DNA of 64,000 nucleotides from an uncultured Mediterraneibacter sp. (GTDB lineage Bacteria; Bacillota; Clostridia; Lachnospirales; Lachnospiraceae), in the NCBI RefSeq assembly GCF_934330165.1, contig NZ_CAKRGI010000005.1:1-64000 (forward strand), written 5' to 3'. Below are positions 7,824-16,582 of the stretch, piece by piece. Each line of letters opens with the position of its first letter. The stretch's first letter is position 1. The notes beneath the pieces were generated by a model, which was not told the origin of the DNA, ran no database searches, and saw only the letters and a program-made list of their open reading frames with translations. The position numbers and the translations under genes were made by a program.

Positions 7824-9062
7824 ATGAAACGCAGAGTAGTTATAACAGGAATGGGTGCAGTGACACCGATCGGGAATACCATAGAGGAATTTTGGGATGG
7901 AATCCGGTCAGGAAAATCAGGAATCGCTCCCATCACACATTTTGATGCATCAGAATATAAAGTAAAACTTGCAGCAGAAGTAAAGAATTTTGTCGCAAAA
8001 GAACGAATGGACTTTAAAGCGGCAAAAAGAATGGAATCTTTTTCCCAGTATGCAGTGGCGGCAGCAAAAGAAGCATTTGAAGATGCAGGACTGGATATGG
8101 CAGAGGAAGATCCCTACCGTATCGGGACAATCATTGGCTCAGGAATTGGTGGCCTGGAGTGTCATGAAAAAAATTATAAAAAACTGCAGGAGCGTGGTCC
8201 GGGACGCGTGAATCCATTGATGATTCCGTTAATGATCTCCAATATGGCAGCAGGAAATGTATCAATCCAGCTTGGACTGAAAGGAAAATGTACAGATGTA
8301 GTGACTGCCTGTGCTTCAGGGGCAAACAGCATCGGAGATGCTATGCGGGCAATCCAGTATGGAGATCTTGATGTCTGTGTGGCGGGAGGAACAGAAGCAA
8401 GTATCTGTCCTTCCGGTGTAGCGGGATTTACAGCTTTGACAGCATTGTCCTGTAATCCGGATCCGGCATCAGCATCCCGGCCATTTGATAAAGACAGGGA
8501 TGGATTTGTGATCGGAGAGGGAGCCGGAATTGTTGTATTGGAGGAACTGGAGCATGCCAAGGCGAGAGGTGCCAGAATCTATGCGGAGATGGCAGGATAC
8601 GGATCAACCGGTGATGCCTATCATATTACTTCCCCTGCAGAAGACGGATCCGGAGCAGGCATGGCGATGAAAATTGCCATGAAAGAAGCAGGAATACAGC
8701 CGGAGCAGGTTGACTATATTAATGCACACGGAACAAGTACGCATCATAATGATCTGTTCGAGTCAAGAGCGATCCGTTATGCACTGGGAAAGGCGGCAGA
8801 AACGGTAGTGATCAATTCTACAAAATCAATGGTCGGCCATATGCTGGGTGCAGCCGGTGCTGTTGAGGTGATTGTATGTGTAAAGAGTATTGAGGATCAG
8901 TTTATCCATCAGACCATAGGGACAGAGCATATAGATCCAGAATGTGGACTGAATTATGCAGTTGGTTCTCCGGTGGAAAAGAAAATTGATTATGCAATGT
9001 CAAATTCCCTGGGATTTGGCGGTCATAATGTGTCACTGATCGTAAAACGCTATGAGGAGTAG
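7824..9062 (+). CDS. fabF: 3-oxoacyl-[acyl-carrier-protein] synthase II
   Basis: Elongating condensing enzyme, 412 residues, thiolase fold. It has the Cys-His-His triad of FabF/FabB: Cys in VTACASGANSIG, His in NAHGTSTHHND, and His in KSMVGHMLGAAGA. The GFGGHN near the C-terminus is diagnostic. ATG 7824 follows GAAGGAGG. As the only elongation ketosynthase in this operon it probably handles all chain lengths. Confidence 0.96.
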   Translation: MKRRVVITGMGAVTPIGNTIEEFWDGIRSGKSGIAPITHFDASEYKVKLAAEVKNFVAKERMDFKAAKRMESFSQYAVAAAKEAFEDAGLDMAEEDPYRIGTIIGSGIGGLECHEKNYKKLQERGPGRVNPLMIPLMISNMAAGNVSIQLGLKGKCTDVVTACASGANSIGDAMRAIQYGDLDVCVAGGTEASICPSGVAGFTALTALSCNPDPASASRPFDKDRDGFVIGEGAGIVVLEELEHAKARGARIYAEMAGYGSTGDAYHITSPAEDGSGAGMAMKIAMKEAGIQPEQVDYINAHGTSTHHNDLFESRAIRYALGKAAETVVINSTKSMVGHMLGAAGAVEVIVCVKSIEDQFIHQTIGTEHIDPECGLNYAVGSPVEKKIDYAMSNSLGFGGHNVSLIVKRYEE

Positions 9063-9065
9063 AGC

Positions 9066-9524
9066 ATGAGTATGAAAATGGAAGAACTGCTGCAGTTGAT
9101 CGATGCAGTATCAGAGTCGGACCTTACAGAGCTTGAATATAAAGATGAAAATGCAGAAATCTCTTTGAAAAAGAAACTACAGCCAATTCAGTCTGGACAG
9201 CAGATAGAAGAGGTGTCATGTACGGAAGAAATTGTGCAGCAGAAAGCCGCATTAAATAAAAATGAAGCAGACGGGCCGGAGCAGAAAAAAGGGAAAATTG
9301 TGACAGCACCACTGGTAGGAACGTTCTATGCTGCTCCGGCAGAAGATGAAGAGCCGTTTGTGAAAGTCGGGGAGCGAGTGGAAAAAGGTCAGATCGTAGC
9401 GATCATTGAGGCGATGAAACTGATGAATGAGATTGAATCAGATTTTGCAGGAACAGTGACAGAAGTTTTTGTAGAGAATGGTCAGTCCGTAGAATATGGA
9501 CAGCCACTTTTTGCAGTTGGATAA
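9066..9524 (+). CDS. accB: Acetyl-CoA carboxylase biotin carboxyl carrier protein
   Basis: A 152-residue carrier that shuttles CO2 between biotin carboxylase and carboxyltransferase. The C-terminal lipoyl/biotinyl domain (about 75-152) has the biotinylation motif [10 protein letters not shown] with the acceptor Lys near 118. The N-terminal helix and an acidic, Gln-rich linker (about 30-70) are typical. An alternative ATG lies two codons in. Placed between fabF and fabZ as in Streptococcus. Confidence 0.95.
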   Translation: MSMKMEELLQLIDAVSESDLTELEYKDENAEISLKKKLQPIQSGQQIEEVSCTEEIVQQKAALNKNEADGPEQKKGKIVTAPLVGTFYAAPAEDEEPFVKVGERVEKGQIVAIIEAMKLMNEIESDFAGTVTEVFVENGQSVEYGQPLFAVG

Positions 9525-9546
9525 CAGGAAAGGTCAGGACAGAACG

Positions 9547-9978
9547 ATGCACAGTTTAAATACAGAACAGATTCAGCAGATTATTCCGCACAGACATCCA
9601 TTTCTTCTGATCGATCAGATTGAGGATTACGTGCCTGGAGAATATGCCGTGGGATACAAGGGTGTTTCCTATCATGAAGATTTCTTCCGGGGGCATTTCC
9701 CACAGAAAGCAGTGATGCCGGGTGTGCTGATTTTAGAGGCACTGGCACAGACCGGTGCAGTTGCGATTCTAAGTCTGCCGGAAAATCGTGGAAAGATTGC
9801 ATTTTTCGGAGGCGTTCAGAAGTGCCGGTTTAAGGGAATGGTTTTGCCGGGAGACAGGCTGCGTCTGGAAACGAGGATCATCAAAAGAAAAGGTCCGGTC
9901 GGGGTCGGTGAAGCGACAGCATCAGTAGATGGAAAGACGGTAGTGACAGCAGAGCTTACCTTTATGGTAGGCGAATAG
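9547..9978 (+). CDS. fabZ: 3-hydroxyacyl-[acyl-carrier-protein] dehydratase
   Basis: Dehydrates 3-hydroxyacyl-ACP to trans-2-enoyl-ACP. The 143-residue hot-dog protein contains IPHRHPFLLID, the catalytic His in RGHFPQKAVMPG, and the Glu in LEALAQ. The frame is open to 9496, inside accB, but ATG 9547 gives the normal length. No FabN isomerase or second dehydratase is seen in the operon, so how (or whether) unsaturated chains are made is not explained here. Confidence 0.95.
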   Translation: MHSLNTEQIQQIIPHRHPFLLIDQIEDYVPGEYAVGYKGVSYHEDFFRGHFPQKAVMPGVLILEALAQTGAVAILSLPENRGKIAFFGGVQKCRFKGMVLPGDRLRLETRIIKRKGPVGVGEATASVDGKTVVTAELTFMVGE

Positions 9979-10016
9979 CTTTTAGCATTAGTAAGTTTCA
10001 GATGGGAGAGTAAGAT

Positions 10017-11366
10017 ATGATCGAAAAGATACTGATTGCCAACAGAGGTGAAATTGCGGTAAGGATCATCCGGGCGTGCAGAGAGATGGGAATCCGTACC
10101 GTTGCAGTATATTCAGAGGCAGACAGGGATGCTCTGCATACACAGCTTGCGGATGAAGCAGTATGTATAGGTCCGGCACCTTCCACAGACAGTTATCTGA
10201 ATATGCAGAACATCATCAGTGCGACGCTGGTATCCGGTGCGGATGCAATCCATCCGGGATTTGGATTCCTTTCAGAGAACAGCCGGTTTGCCCGGTTGTG
10301 CGAGCAGTGTAATATTGTCTATATCGGACCACCATCGGACGTGATCAGCCGGCTCGGAAATAAATCCGAGGCAAGGAATACCATGATAAAAGCAGGAGTC
10401 CCGGTCATTCCTGGGAGTAAAGAGGCAGTTTATGATGTGAAGGAAGGGGCAAAGATCGCAAAAAAAATCGGTTATCCGGTTATTATCAAGGCAGCACTCG
10501 GTGGTGGCGGAAAGGGAATGCGTGTGGCACAGAACCCGGAAGAATTTGAGCAGAGTTTCCAGACAGCACGGAAAGAAGCCGGGATCGCTTTTGGAGATGA
10601 AACGATGTATATTGAACATTTTGTAAAGCATCCGAGGCACATCGAGTTTCAGATTCTTGCAGACAACTATGGGAATGTAATCCATTTAGGAGAACGTGAC
10701 TGTTCTATCCAGAGAAACCATCAGAAAATGATCGAAGAATCTCCATCGGTTGCACTGAGTGCCGGTCTGCGTAAGAAAATGGGAGAGGCAGCTGTCCGGG
10801 CTGCAAAGGCAGCAGGCTACAGGAATGCCGGTACGATCGAATTTCTTCTTGAAAAGAGCGGAGCATTTTATTTTATGGAAATGAATACCAGGATTCAGGT
10901 GGAGCATCCGGTCACGGAATGGGTGACGGGGGTGGATCTGATCAAAGAGCAGATCAGGATTGCAGATGGTCAGAAACTTGGCATGAAGCAGAAAGAAGTG
11001 CGTATCAGCGGACATGCCATTGAGTGCAGGATCAATGCAGAAAATCCGATGAAGAATTTCAGACCATCACCAGGCACGATCACAGATGTGCATTTCCCGG
11101 GAGGGGAAGGAATCCGTGTAGATACTGCGGTTTATACAGGTTATCAGGTACCGCCCTGTTATGATTCTATGCTGGCAAAGCTGATCGTTCATGGAGACAG
11201 CAGGGAAGAAGCAATCCATAAAATGAAAAGTGCATTAGGAGAAGTAATCATCAAAGGGATTGAAACGAATATAGATTATCAGTATTCAATCTTAAACCAC
11301 CCTGATTTTATTTCAGGAAATATTGATGTGGAATTTGTTGCAGAGGCAAAAGGACTTTTGGCATAA
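10017..11366 (+). CDS. accC: Acetyl-CoA carboxylase, biotin carboxylase subunit
   Basis: ATP-dependent carboxylation of biotin on AccB. The 449-residue ATP-grasp enzyme begins [22 protein letters not shown] and has the glycine-rich loop [10 protein letters not shown] (about 162-171), the catalytic [14 protein letters not shown] segment, and a C-terminal biotin carboxylase domain. ATG 10017 follows GGGAG. Length is standard. Confidence 0.97.
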   Translation: MIEKILIANRGEIAVRIIRACREMGIRTVAVYSEADRDALHTQLADEAVCIGPAPSTDSYLNMQNIISATLVSGADAIHPGFGFLSENSRFARLCEQCNIVYIGPPSDVISRLGNKSEARNTMIKAGVPVIPGSKEAVYDVKEGAKIAKKIGYPVIIKAALGGGGKGMRVAQNPEEFEQSFQTARKEAGIAFGDETMYIEHFVKHPRHIEFQILADNYGNVIHLGERDCSIQRNHQKMIEESPSVALSAGLRKKMGEAAVRAAKAAGYRNAGTIEFLLEKSGAFYFMEMNTRIQVEHPVTEWVTGVDLIKEQIRIADGQKLGMKQKEVRISGHAIECRINAENPMKNFRPSPGTITDVHFPGGEGIRVDTAVYTGYQVPPCYDSMLAKLIVHGDSREEAIHKMKSALGEVIIKGIETNIDYQYSILNHPDFISGNIDVEFVAEAKGLLA

Positions 11367-11411
11367 AGAAGCAGGATTTTCGTGATGCAGGGATGGAAGA
11401 AGGGAGTAAAA

Positions 11412-13190
11412 ATGAGACTTCAGAATATGTTTAAAAAGACAGGGGAAAGAGAGAATCCTGTACGAAAGGGGCGTTTAAGAAGAAGACCGGAAGCACCGGA
11501 AGGACTTTTGAAAAAATGCAATAAATGTGGTGCGGCAATCCTGTCGGAAGAAGTGATCAATGGAGCATATATTTGCCCGAAATGTCATGGGTATTTCAGA
11601 GTTCCTGCATACAAAAGGATTGAGATGATCGCAGATGAAGGAAGCTTTGAAGAGTGGGATATGGATCTGGATGGGCTGGACGGTCCGCCTGACCCGCTGC
11701 AGTTTAAAGGATATTCTGAAAAGATAAAGAAACTCAGGGAACAGACGGGATTAAAGGAAGCTGTTGTGACCGGGCGTGTAAAAATCAACGGAAGGCAGGC
11801 TGTGATCGGAGTCTGTGACGGGCGTTTTATGATGGCAAGTATGGGGTATGCGGTCGGTGAGAAGATCACCCGGGCAGTGGAACGTGCCACAAATGAAAAA
11901 CTTCCTGTGATCTTATTTACCTGTTCCGGTGGAGCGAGGATGCAGGAAGGGATTATTTCGCTGATGCAGATGGAAAAGACTTCAGCGGCATTAAAACGTC
12001 ATAGTGATGCAGGACTGTTATATGTGACGGTACTGACAGATCCGACGACAGGAGGAGTGACAGCCAGTTTTGCCATGCTGGGGGATATTATAATAGCAGA
12101 ACCACAGGCATTGATTGGGTTTGCAGGCCCACGGGTGATCGAGCAGACGATTGGAGAGAAACTGCCGGAAGGATTTCAACGGGCAGAATTTCTTTTGGAA
12201 CATGGATTTGTAGATCAGATTGTAAAGCGGGAAAATATGAAGTCGGTTTTAGGAATGATTCTGAAAATGCATGACAATATCCATCCGGATTGCAGAAAGG
12301 AAAAAGAGGTCAGAAAATCCGACAGAACAGAACCGGTTCAACAGGCAGAAATGACAGAAAAAAAAGCAGGAAAGAAAGCAGTGGAACAGGAATCGTGGTC
12401 TGAAAGATCTCTTACGGCATGGGAGCGGGTCTGCCGGTCCCGTGCAAAAGAGCGTCCGGTTGGCAAGGATTATATTGACATTTTGTTTGAAGATTTTGTA
12501 GAATTACATGGAGACAGATATTACAGAGATGATCCGGCGATCATTGGAGGAATTGCATATTTTCAGGGAATCTGTGTGACGGTGATCGCACAGGCAAAGG
12601 GCAGGACGACAAAAGAAAATCTGGAACGGAATTTTGCCATGCCTTCCCCGGAAGGGTACAGAAAAGCACGGAGGCTGATGAAGCAGGCAGAAAAATTCCA
12701 TCGTCCGGTCATCAATTTTGTAGATACTCCGGGTGCATTTTGCGGAATGGAGGCAGAAGAACGTGGGCAGGGAGAAGCAATCGCAAGAAATTTATTTGAA
12801 TTATCGGGATTGAAAGTGCCGGTACTTTCTGTTGTGATCGGTGAAGGCGGAAGTGGTGGTGCATTGGCACTGGCGGTTGCAGATGAAGTGTGGATGCTGG
12901 AGAACAGTGTCTATTCTGTCCTTTCGCCGGAAGGCTTTGCAAGCATTTTATGGAAGGACAGCAGACGGTCGGCTGAAGCAGCAAAGATGATGAAACTGAC
13001 AGCAGTCGATCTGAAGAAACTGGGGGTGATCGAGAGAGTATTCCCGGAACCACAAAACTTTAGTGCTTTGACGATGAAACCAACAGCAGAACTGCTGCGG
13101 GCAGGTCTGGCAGAGTTCCTGACAAAATACCAGAAGTTGGAAACGAAAGACTTGCTGGAAGGAAGATATGAGCGTTTCAGAAAACTGTAG
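11412..13190 (+). CDS. accDA: Acetyl-CoA carboxylase carboxyltransferase, fused beta-alpha subunits
   Basis: Transfers CO2 from carboxybiotin to acetyl-CoA, giving malonyl-CoA. One 592-residue frame encodes both halves that most bacteria make separately. Residues 1-290 are AccD, with the N-terminal zinc ribbon (CNKCG then CPKCH) and the crotonase core with [10 protein letters not shown]. About 293-336 is a charged Lys/Glu linker. Residues 337-592 are AccA, with [23 protein letters not shown] and [15 protein letters not shown]. No stop or frameshift lies between them. The frame opens at 11382, but ATG 11412 has AAGGGAG at proper spacing. A 20-bp duplication covers the stop codon. Confidence 0.94.
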   Translation: MRLQNMFKKTGERENPVRKGRLRRRPEAPEGLLKKCNKCGAAILSEEVINGAYICPKCHGYFRVPAYKRIEMIADEGSFEEWDMDLDGLDGPPDPLQFKGYSEKIKKLREQTGLKEAVVTGRVKINGRQAVIGVCDGRFMMASMGYAVGEKITRAVERATNEKLPVILFTCSGGARMQEGIISLMQMEKTSAALKRHSDAGLLYVTVLTDPTTGGVTASFAMLGDIIIAEPQALIGFAGPRVIEQTIGEKLPEGFQRAEFLLEHGFVDQIVKRENMKSVLGMILKMHDNIHPDCRKEKEVRKSDRTEPVQQAEMTEKKAGKKAVEQESWSERSLTAWERVCRSRAKERPVGKDYIDILFEDFVELHGDRYYRDDPAIIGGIAYFQGICVTVIAQAKGRTTKENLERNFAMPSPEGYRKARRLMKQAEKFHRPVINFVDTPGAFCGMEAEERGQGEAIARNLFELSGLKVPVLSVVIGEGGSGGALALAVADEVWMLENSVYSVLSPEGFASILWKDSRRSAEAAKMMKLTAVDLKKLGVIERVFPEPQNFSALTMKPTAELLRAGLAEFLTKYQKLETKDLLEGRYERFRKL

Positions 13191-13225
13191 CGGACAGGAT
13201 GGGGCGAGCGTTTCAGAAAACTGTA
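13170..13225 (+). repeat. 20-bp direct repeat at the accDA stop codon
   Basis: GAGCGTTTCAGAAAACTGTA occurs at 13170-13189 and again at 13206-13225. The first copy is the last codons of accDA, including part of its stop; the second lies in the spacer before fabT. It looks like a local duplication. Confidence 0.9.
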
Positions 13226-13275
13226 AATGACGGATAAATGCACTGGGATAATAAGGCGGAGGAGGAAAATCAGGA

Positions 13276-13731
13276 ATGAATACCTATGAGACGATCAATG
13301 ATATTCTGGTACATTTATTTAATGAAATATGGGAACTGGAAAAAAATGCGATCATAACGGAAGAGTTTAAGGATATTACGAACAATGATATGCATATCAT
13401 CGAGGCAATCGGTCTGACCGGAAAGACGACAATGTCTGTGGTGGCAAATAAAATGAAGATCACAGCAGGCTCACTTACGACGGCAATGAATGCATTGGTC
13501 AATAAAAAGTACGTTTTGAGAGAACGTGGTGAGAAGGACAGGAGGGTGGTCTATATCTGGCTGACGGAAAAAGGACAGCGGGCTTACAGGCATCATGCAA
13601 AGTTTCATGAACAGATGACGAATGCCGTGATCGAGGAACTGGACGAGACGGAAATTCCGGTGCTGTTAAAGACTCTGAGAGGACTGGATACTTTTTTCAG
13701 GAGTTATTCTGACCATCAGGATCGGTCATGA
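13276..13731 (+). CDS. fabT: MarR-family regulator, probable FabT
   Basis: A 151-residue winged-helix repressor. The DNA-binding region (about 35-100) shows the helix-turn-helix LTGKTTMSVVANKMKITAGSLTTAMNALVNKKYVLRE and a wing with RGEKDRRVVYIWLTEKG, as in FabT, which represses fatty-acid genes when bound to long acyl-ACP. It is the last gene of the fab operon, whereas Streptococcus places fabT near the start. A perfect FabT-type palindrome at the operon promoter supports the identity and predicts feedback on its own synthesis. ATG 13276 follows GGAGGA. Confidence 0.85.
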   Translation: MNTYETINDILVHLFNEIWELEKNAIITEEFKDITNNDMHIIEAIGLTGKTTMSVVANKMKITAGSLTTAMNALVNKKYVLRERGEKDRRVVYIWLTEKGQRAYRHHAKFHEQMTNAVIEELDETEIPVLLKTLRGLDTFFRSYSDHQDRS

Positions 13732-13763
13732 GAGGCAGGAAAATAAAGGAAAAATTCTTGAAT

Positions 13764-13792
13764 TTGACGTTTTTGGAAAAATGCGGTACAAT
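13764..13792 (+). promoter_or_regulatory. Promoter of the Lys/Ala-rich protein gene
   Basis: TTGACG (13764-13769), a 17-bp spacer and TACAAT (13787-13792). The transcript would have a leader of about 80 nt. Confidence 0.7.
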
Positions 13793-13878
13793 CTGATAGA
13801 ACTGTGAAGTTATTCACAAGTACAAAGCAGGAAAAATCTATTGTACTTGGGTGTATAATTTAGGAGGGAAACGAGATT

Positions 13879-14499
13879 ATGGTATCAAAGAAAGCAAATT
13901 CAACAGTGAAAGTAACAGCAGCCAAAGAAGAAGAGAAAGCAGCCGTTAAAGAAGCCGTTGGAGCAAAAGCAGTGAAAGCAGAAGAGAAAGCAGCAAAGAC
14001 TCCGGTCGCAAAGCCGGAAGCAAAGACCGATAAGAAAGAGACAGCAGCTGCAAAAGCGATTGAGACTAAGAAAGATTCTACAATGAAGCTCGAGACAAAG
14101 GCAGCAGTATTAGTGGATACACCGAAAGTTCAGACAGAAGAGACTGCAGCAAAAGAGACAGCAAAGAAAGCCGTAAAGAAAGTTGCTGAGACAGCGGAAA
14201 AAGCTGTAAAAGCTACTGCAAAGGCAGCAGATAAAGCAGTGAAAAAGACTGCAGCAAAGAAGACAGCAACGAAGAAGTCAACAGCCAAAAAGGCAGAGCT
14301 TAAGACGGAGATGTTCCTTCAGTTTGCAGGTAAGGAATATACAGAAAAAGAGATCCTTCAGAAAGTGAAAGAAATCTGGACAAAGAATCTCAAGAAAAAA
14401 GTCGGAGAGATGAAGGAGGTCAAGATTTATCTGAAGCCGGAAGAGTCAGCAGCATATTATGTTGTCAATGGCGATACAACCGGAAAAGTAGATCTGTAA
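13879..14499 (+). CDS. Lys/Ala-rich histone-H1-like protein with C-terminal DUF6465-type domain
   Basis: A 206-residue protein in two parts. Residues 1-140 are low complexity, built of Ala, Lys and Glu with repeated KAxEKA and AKKT units, like bacterial histone H1 tails and other DNA-binding or disordered tails. Residues about 142-206 form a compact domain (LQFAGKEYTEKEILQKVKE... KEVKIYLKPEESAAYYVVN) resembling the DUF6465 family common in Clostridia; that name is from memory. The tail is basic from about residue 110 on, with more Glu before. It has its own promoter and a GGAGGG site. Nucleoid or RNA binding is plausible but not shown. Confidence 0.8.
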   Translation: MVSKKANSTVKVTAAKEEEKAAVKEAVGAKAVKAEEKAAKTPVAKPEAKTDKKETAAAKAIETKKDSTMKLETKAAVLVDTPKVQTEETAAKETAKKAVKKVAETAEKAVKATAKAADKAVKKTAAKKTATKKSTAKKAELKTEMFLQFAGKEYTEKEILQKVKEIWTKNLKKKVGEMKEVKIYLKPEESAAYYVVNGDTTGKVDL

Positions 14500-14522
14500 G
14501 ATACATAAAAATTATTTTCAGG

Positions 14523-14556
14523 AGATGCGGTACATGAAGTGTGTACCGCATTTACT
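14523..14556 (+). terminator. Hairpin between the Lys/Ala-rich gene and the sirtuin gene
   Basis: ATGCGGTACA pairs with TGTACCGCAT around a short loop (about 14525-14551). Only a weak T run follows, so it may be a poor terminator or a processing hairpin. It overlaps an upstream extension of the sirtuin frame, which argues against that longer start. Confidence 0.55.
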
Positions 14557-14578
14557 GTATGTGGTGAGGAAAGAGAAG

Positions 14579-15307
14579 ATGTATGAAAAGGAAATAGCGG
14601 AACTTCAGAAGATCATAGATGAGAGCAGCAGGATCGTATTTTTCGGAGGAGCAGGAGTTTCAACTGAAAGCGGGATTCCGGATTTCAGAAGTGCAGACGG
14701 AATCTATCATCAGAAATACAAGTACTCTCCTGAGCAGGTTGTCAGTCATAGTTTCTTTATAAAATATACGGAAGCATTTTATGAATTTTATAAAGAGAAG
14801 ATGATGATGTTGGATGCAAAGCCGAACCCGGCACATCTGAAGCTGGCAGAGCTTGAGGCAGCAGGAAGACTTCAGGCAGTTGTGACGCAGAATATTGATG
14901 GTCTTCATCAGGCGGCCGGAAGTAAAAAAGTATATGAACTTCATGGAAGTATCCATAGAAATTATTGTATGAAATGCGGAAAATTTTATGACGCAGAGTA
15001 TGTAAAAAAATCGGAAGGTGTACCGCACTGTTCCTGTGGCGGAGAGATCAAGCCGGATGTGGTACTATATGAAGAAGGACTGGATGCAAAGACAATTGAT
15101 GGTGCCGTCCGGGCAATCGGTTCAGCAGATACACTGATCATCGGAGGCACATCGCTGGTTGTATATCCGGCAGCAGGGTTTATTGATTATTTTCGGGGAA
15201 AGCACCTGGTTGTTATCAATAAATCCAGCACGGAGAAAGCAGTCCGGGCAGAATTGAACATTGCAGCACCTATTGGGGAGATCCTTGGGTCAATCCAGGT
15301 AAGATGA
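14579..15307 (+). CDS. NAD-dependent protein deacylase (sirtuin)
   Basis: Removes acyl groups from lysine using NAD+. The 242-residue protein has GAGVSTESGIPDFRS (NAD site, about 23-37), TQNIDGLHQAAG, the catalytic His in YELHGSI, a zinc site CMKCG then CSCGG, and the C-terminal IGGTSLVVYPA. The frame opens at 14525, inside a hairpin, but ATG 14579 follows GAGGAAAGAGAAG and gives normal length. Bacterial homologues (CobB/NpdA) act on acetyl-CoA synthetase and many other proteins; the neighbours do not reveal the target here. Confidence 0.94.
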   Translation: MYEKEIAELQKIIDESSRIVFFGGAGVSTESGIPDFRSADGIYHQKYKYSPEQVVSHSFFIKYTEAFYEFYKEKMMMLDAKPNPAHLKLAELEAAGRLQAVVTQNIDGLHQAAGSKKVYELHGSIHRNYCMKCGKFYDAEYVKKSEGVPHCSCGGEIKPDVVLYEEGLDAKTIDGAVRAIGSADTLIIGGTSLVVYPAAGFIDYFRGKHLVVINKSSTEKAVRAELNIAAPIGEILGSIQVR

Positions 15308-15357
15308 ATCAGAAAGCCGGAAAAAGAGAAGTAAAGAAAAGCAATGAAAACCAAAGG

Positions 15358-15411
15358 AAAAGCACCGGAAAGAAAACTCTTGGAAGAGATTCCTTATTCC
15401 GATGCTTTTTT
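15358..15411 (+). terminator. Terminator of the sirtuin gene
   Basis: AAAGCACCGGAA (from 15359) pairs with TTCCGATGCTTT (15397-15408) around an inner loop and is followed by more T. A 66-codon frame crossing this hairpin is therefore probably not a gene. Confidence 0.75.
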
Positions 15412-15453
15412 CATATAGTTTACAATGTAAAAAGACAGCCGGTATCAGAAAAA

Positions 15454-16314
15454 TCAGCAGGATTCCCATCTGCCGGAAGCACCGCAGGGAAGAACCAGTC
15501 CTGAATTTGTAACAGGGAGTCCAATCTCCTGGGAATCAACATGACCGTTCCAGGATTTTAATTCGGTGGAGATCATGTAAGTCAGTACTGCAGGTGCAAG
15601 ACCCGTTGTATAGGAGTTGACCAGAAAAAATAATGCATCTTTGGACAGGATTTTTGTGCAGAGCTGGATTAACGGATGGATCATGTCTTCAATCTTCCAG
15701 ATCTCACCTTTTGGCCCGCGTCCGTAAGAAGGGGGATCCATGATAATGGCATCGTAGGTGTTGCCACGGCGGATCTCACGTTCTACAAACTTTACACAAT
15801 CATCTACAAGCCAACGGATCGGAGCATCTTTTAACCCGGAAGATACAGCATTCTCCTTTGCCCAGCTGACCATTCCCTTGGAGGCATCCACATGAGTAAC
15901 AGTTGCACCGGCAGCCGCAGCCGCGAGGGTAGCCCCTCCGGTATAGGCAAAGAGATTCAGTACTTTGACAGGCCGACCGGCGTTGCGGATCTTTTCTGAA
16001 AACCAGTCCCAGTTGGTTGCCTGTTCAGGAAAAAGACCGGTATGCTTAAAACTGAACGGCTTGAGATTAAAAGTAAGCGAACCGTAATGGATCTGCCACT
16101 GCTGTGGGAGCTTAAAAAATTCCCATTCACCACCGCCTTTTTTGCTGCGATGGTAGTGACCGTTCATATTTTTCCAACCACTGTCGGTCTTCGGGGTGTC
16201 CCAGATGACTTGGGGATCAGGACGGACGAGAAGATATTTGCCCCAGCGTTCCAGCTTCTCCCCCTTTGTACAGTCAATAATTTCATAGTCTTTCCAATTA
16301 TCTGCAATCCACAT
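15454..16314 (-). CDS. Class I SAM-dependent methyltransferase, RlmI/RlmK-like
   Basis: A 286-residue Rossmann methyltransferase. It has the SAM-binding loop VLNLFAYTGGATLAAAAAG (about 118-136), acidic THVDASKG, and the catalytic-loop motif IIMDPPSYGRG typical of the 23S rRNA m5C/m2G enzymes RlmI and RlmK (PF10672). The N-terminal PUA domain of RlmI is missing; instead there is a short beta-rich N-terminus. An rRNA substrate is therefore likely but not certain. It lies convergent with the sirtuin gene and divergent from the symporter gene. Confidence 0.85.
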   Translation of the reverse strand: MWIADNWKDYEIIDCTKGEKLERWGKYLLVRPDPQVIWDTPKTDSGWKNMNGHYHRSKKGGGEWEFFKLPQQWQIHYGSLTFNLKPFSFKHTGLFPEQATNWDWFSEKIRNAGRPVKVLNLFAYTGGATLAAAAAGATVTHVDASKGMVSWAKENAVSSGLKDAPIRWLVDDCVKFVEREIRRGNTYDAIIMDPPSYGRGPKGEIWKIEDMIHPLIQLCTKILSKDALFFLVNSYTTGLAPAVLTYMISTELKSWNGHVDSQEIGLPVTNSGLVLPCGASGRWESC

Positions 16315-16384
16315 AGATATAAAAGTCCTTTCTGATCTGTAAACATTTCACACAAAATAAAATACTGCTTTATATGACCTTATG

Positions 16385-16414
16385 ATTATAGCACAGGAAA
16401 GAGCTGGCACTCAA
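16385..16414 (-). promoter_or_regulatory. Probable promoter of the methyltransferase gene
   Basis: On the minus strand: TTGAGT (16414-16409), an 18-bp spacer and TATAAT (16390-16385). Confidence 0.55.
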
Positions 16415-16436
16415 GAGAAGAATCTTATGTAAATTC

Positions 16437-16465
16437 TGTACTTTAAGGTGAAAATATGCTATAAT
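16437..16465 (+). promoter_or_regulatory. Probable promoter of the amino-acid symporter gene
   Basis: A good TATAAT box (16460-16465) with a weak -35 region (TGTACT, 16437-16442) 17 bp upstream. It leaves a leader of about 110 nt. Confidence 0.45.
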
Positions 16466-16582
16466 TCAACAGTTAAACTGCGGTTTGGCAAGGTAAAGCG
16501 GCACTGGTGTAAAATGACAGTTTTTGGGGAAGCTGACTTGGAGAAAGGATGCTGCAGTTTCAGATGAGAAAGGAATGGAAAA

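Noticed and set aside
15304..15504. 66-codon plus-strand frame after the sirtuin gene
   Set aside because: It runs through the sirtuin terminator hairpin and overlaps the end of the minus-strand methyltransferase gene; no ribosome site supports it.
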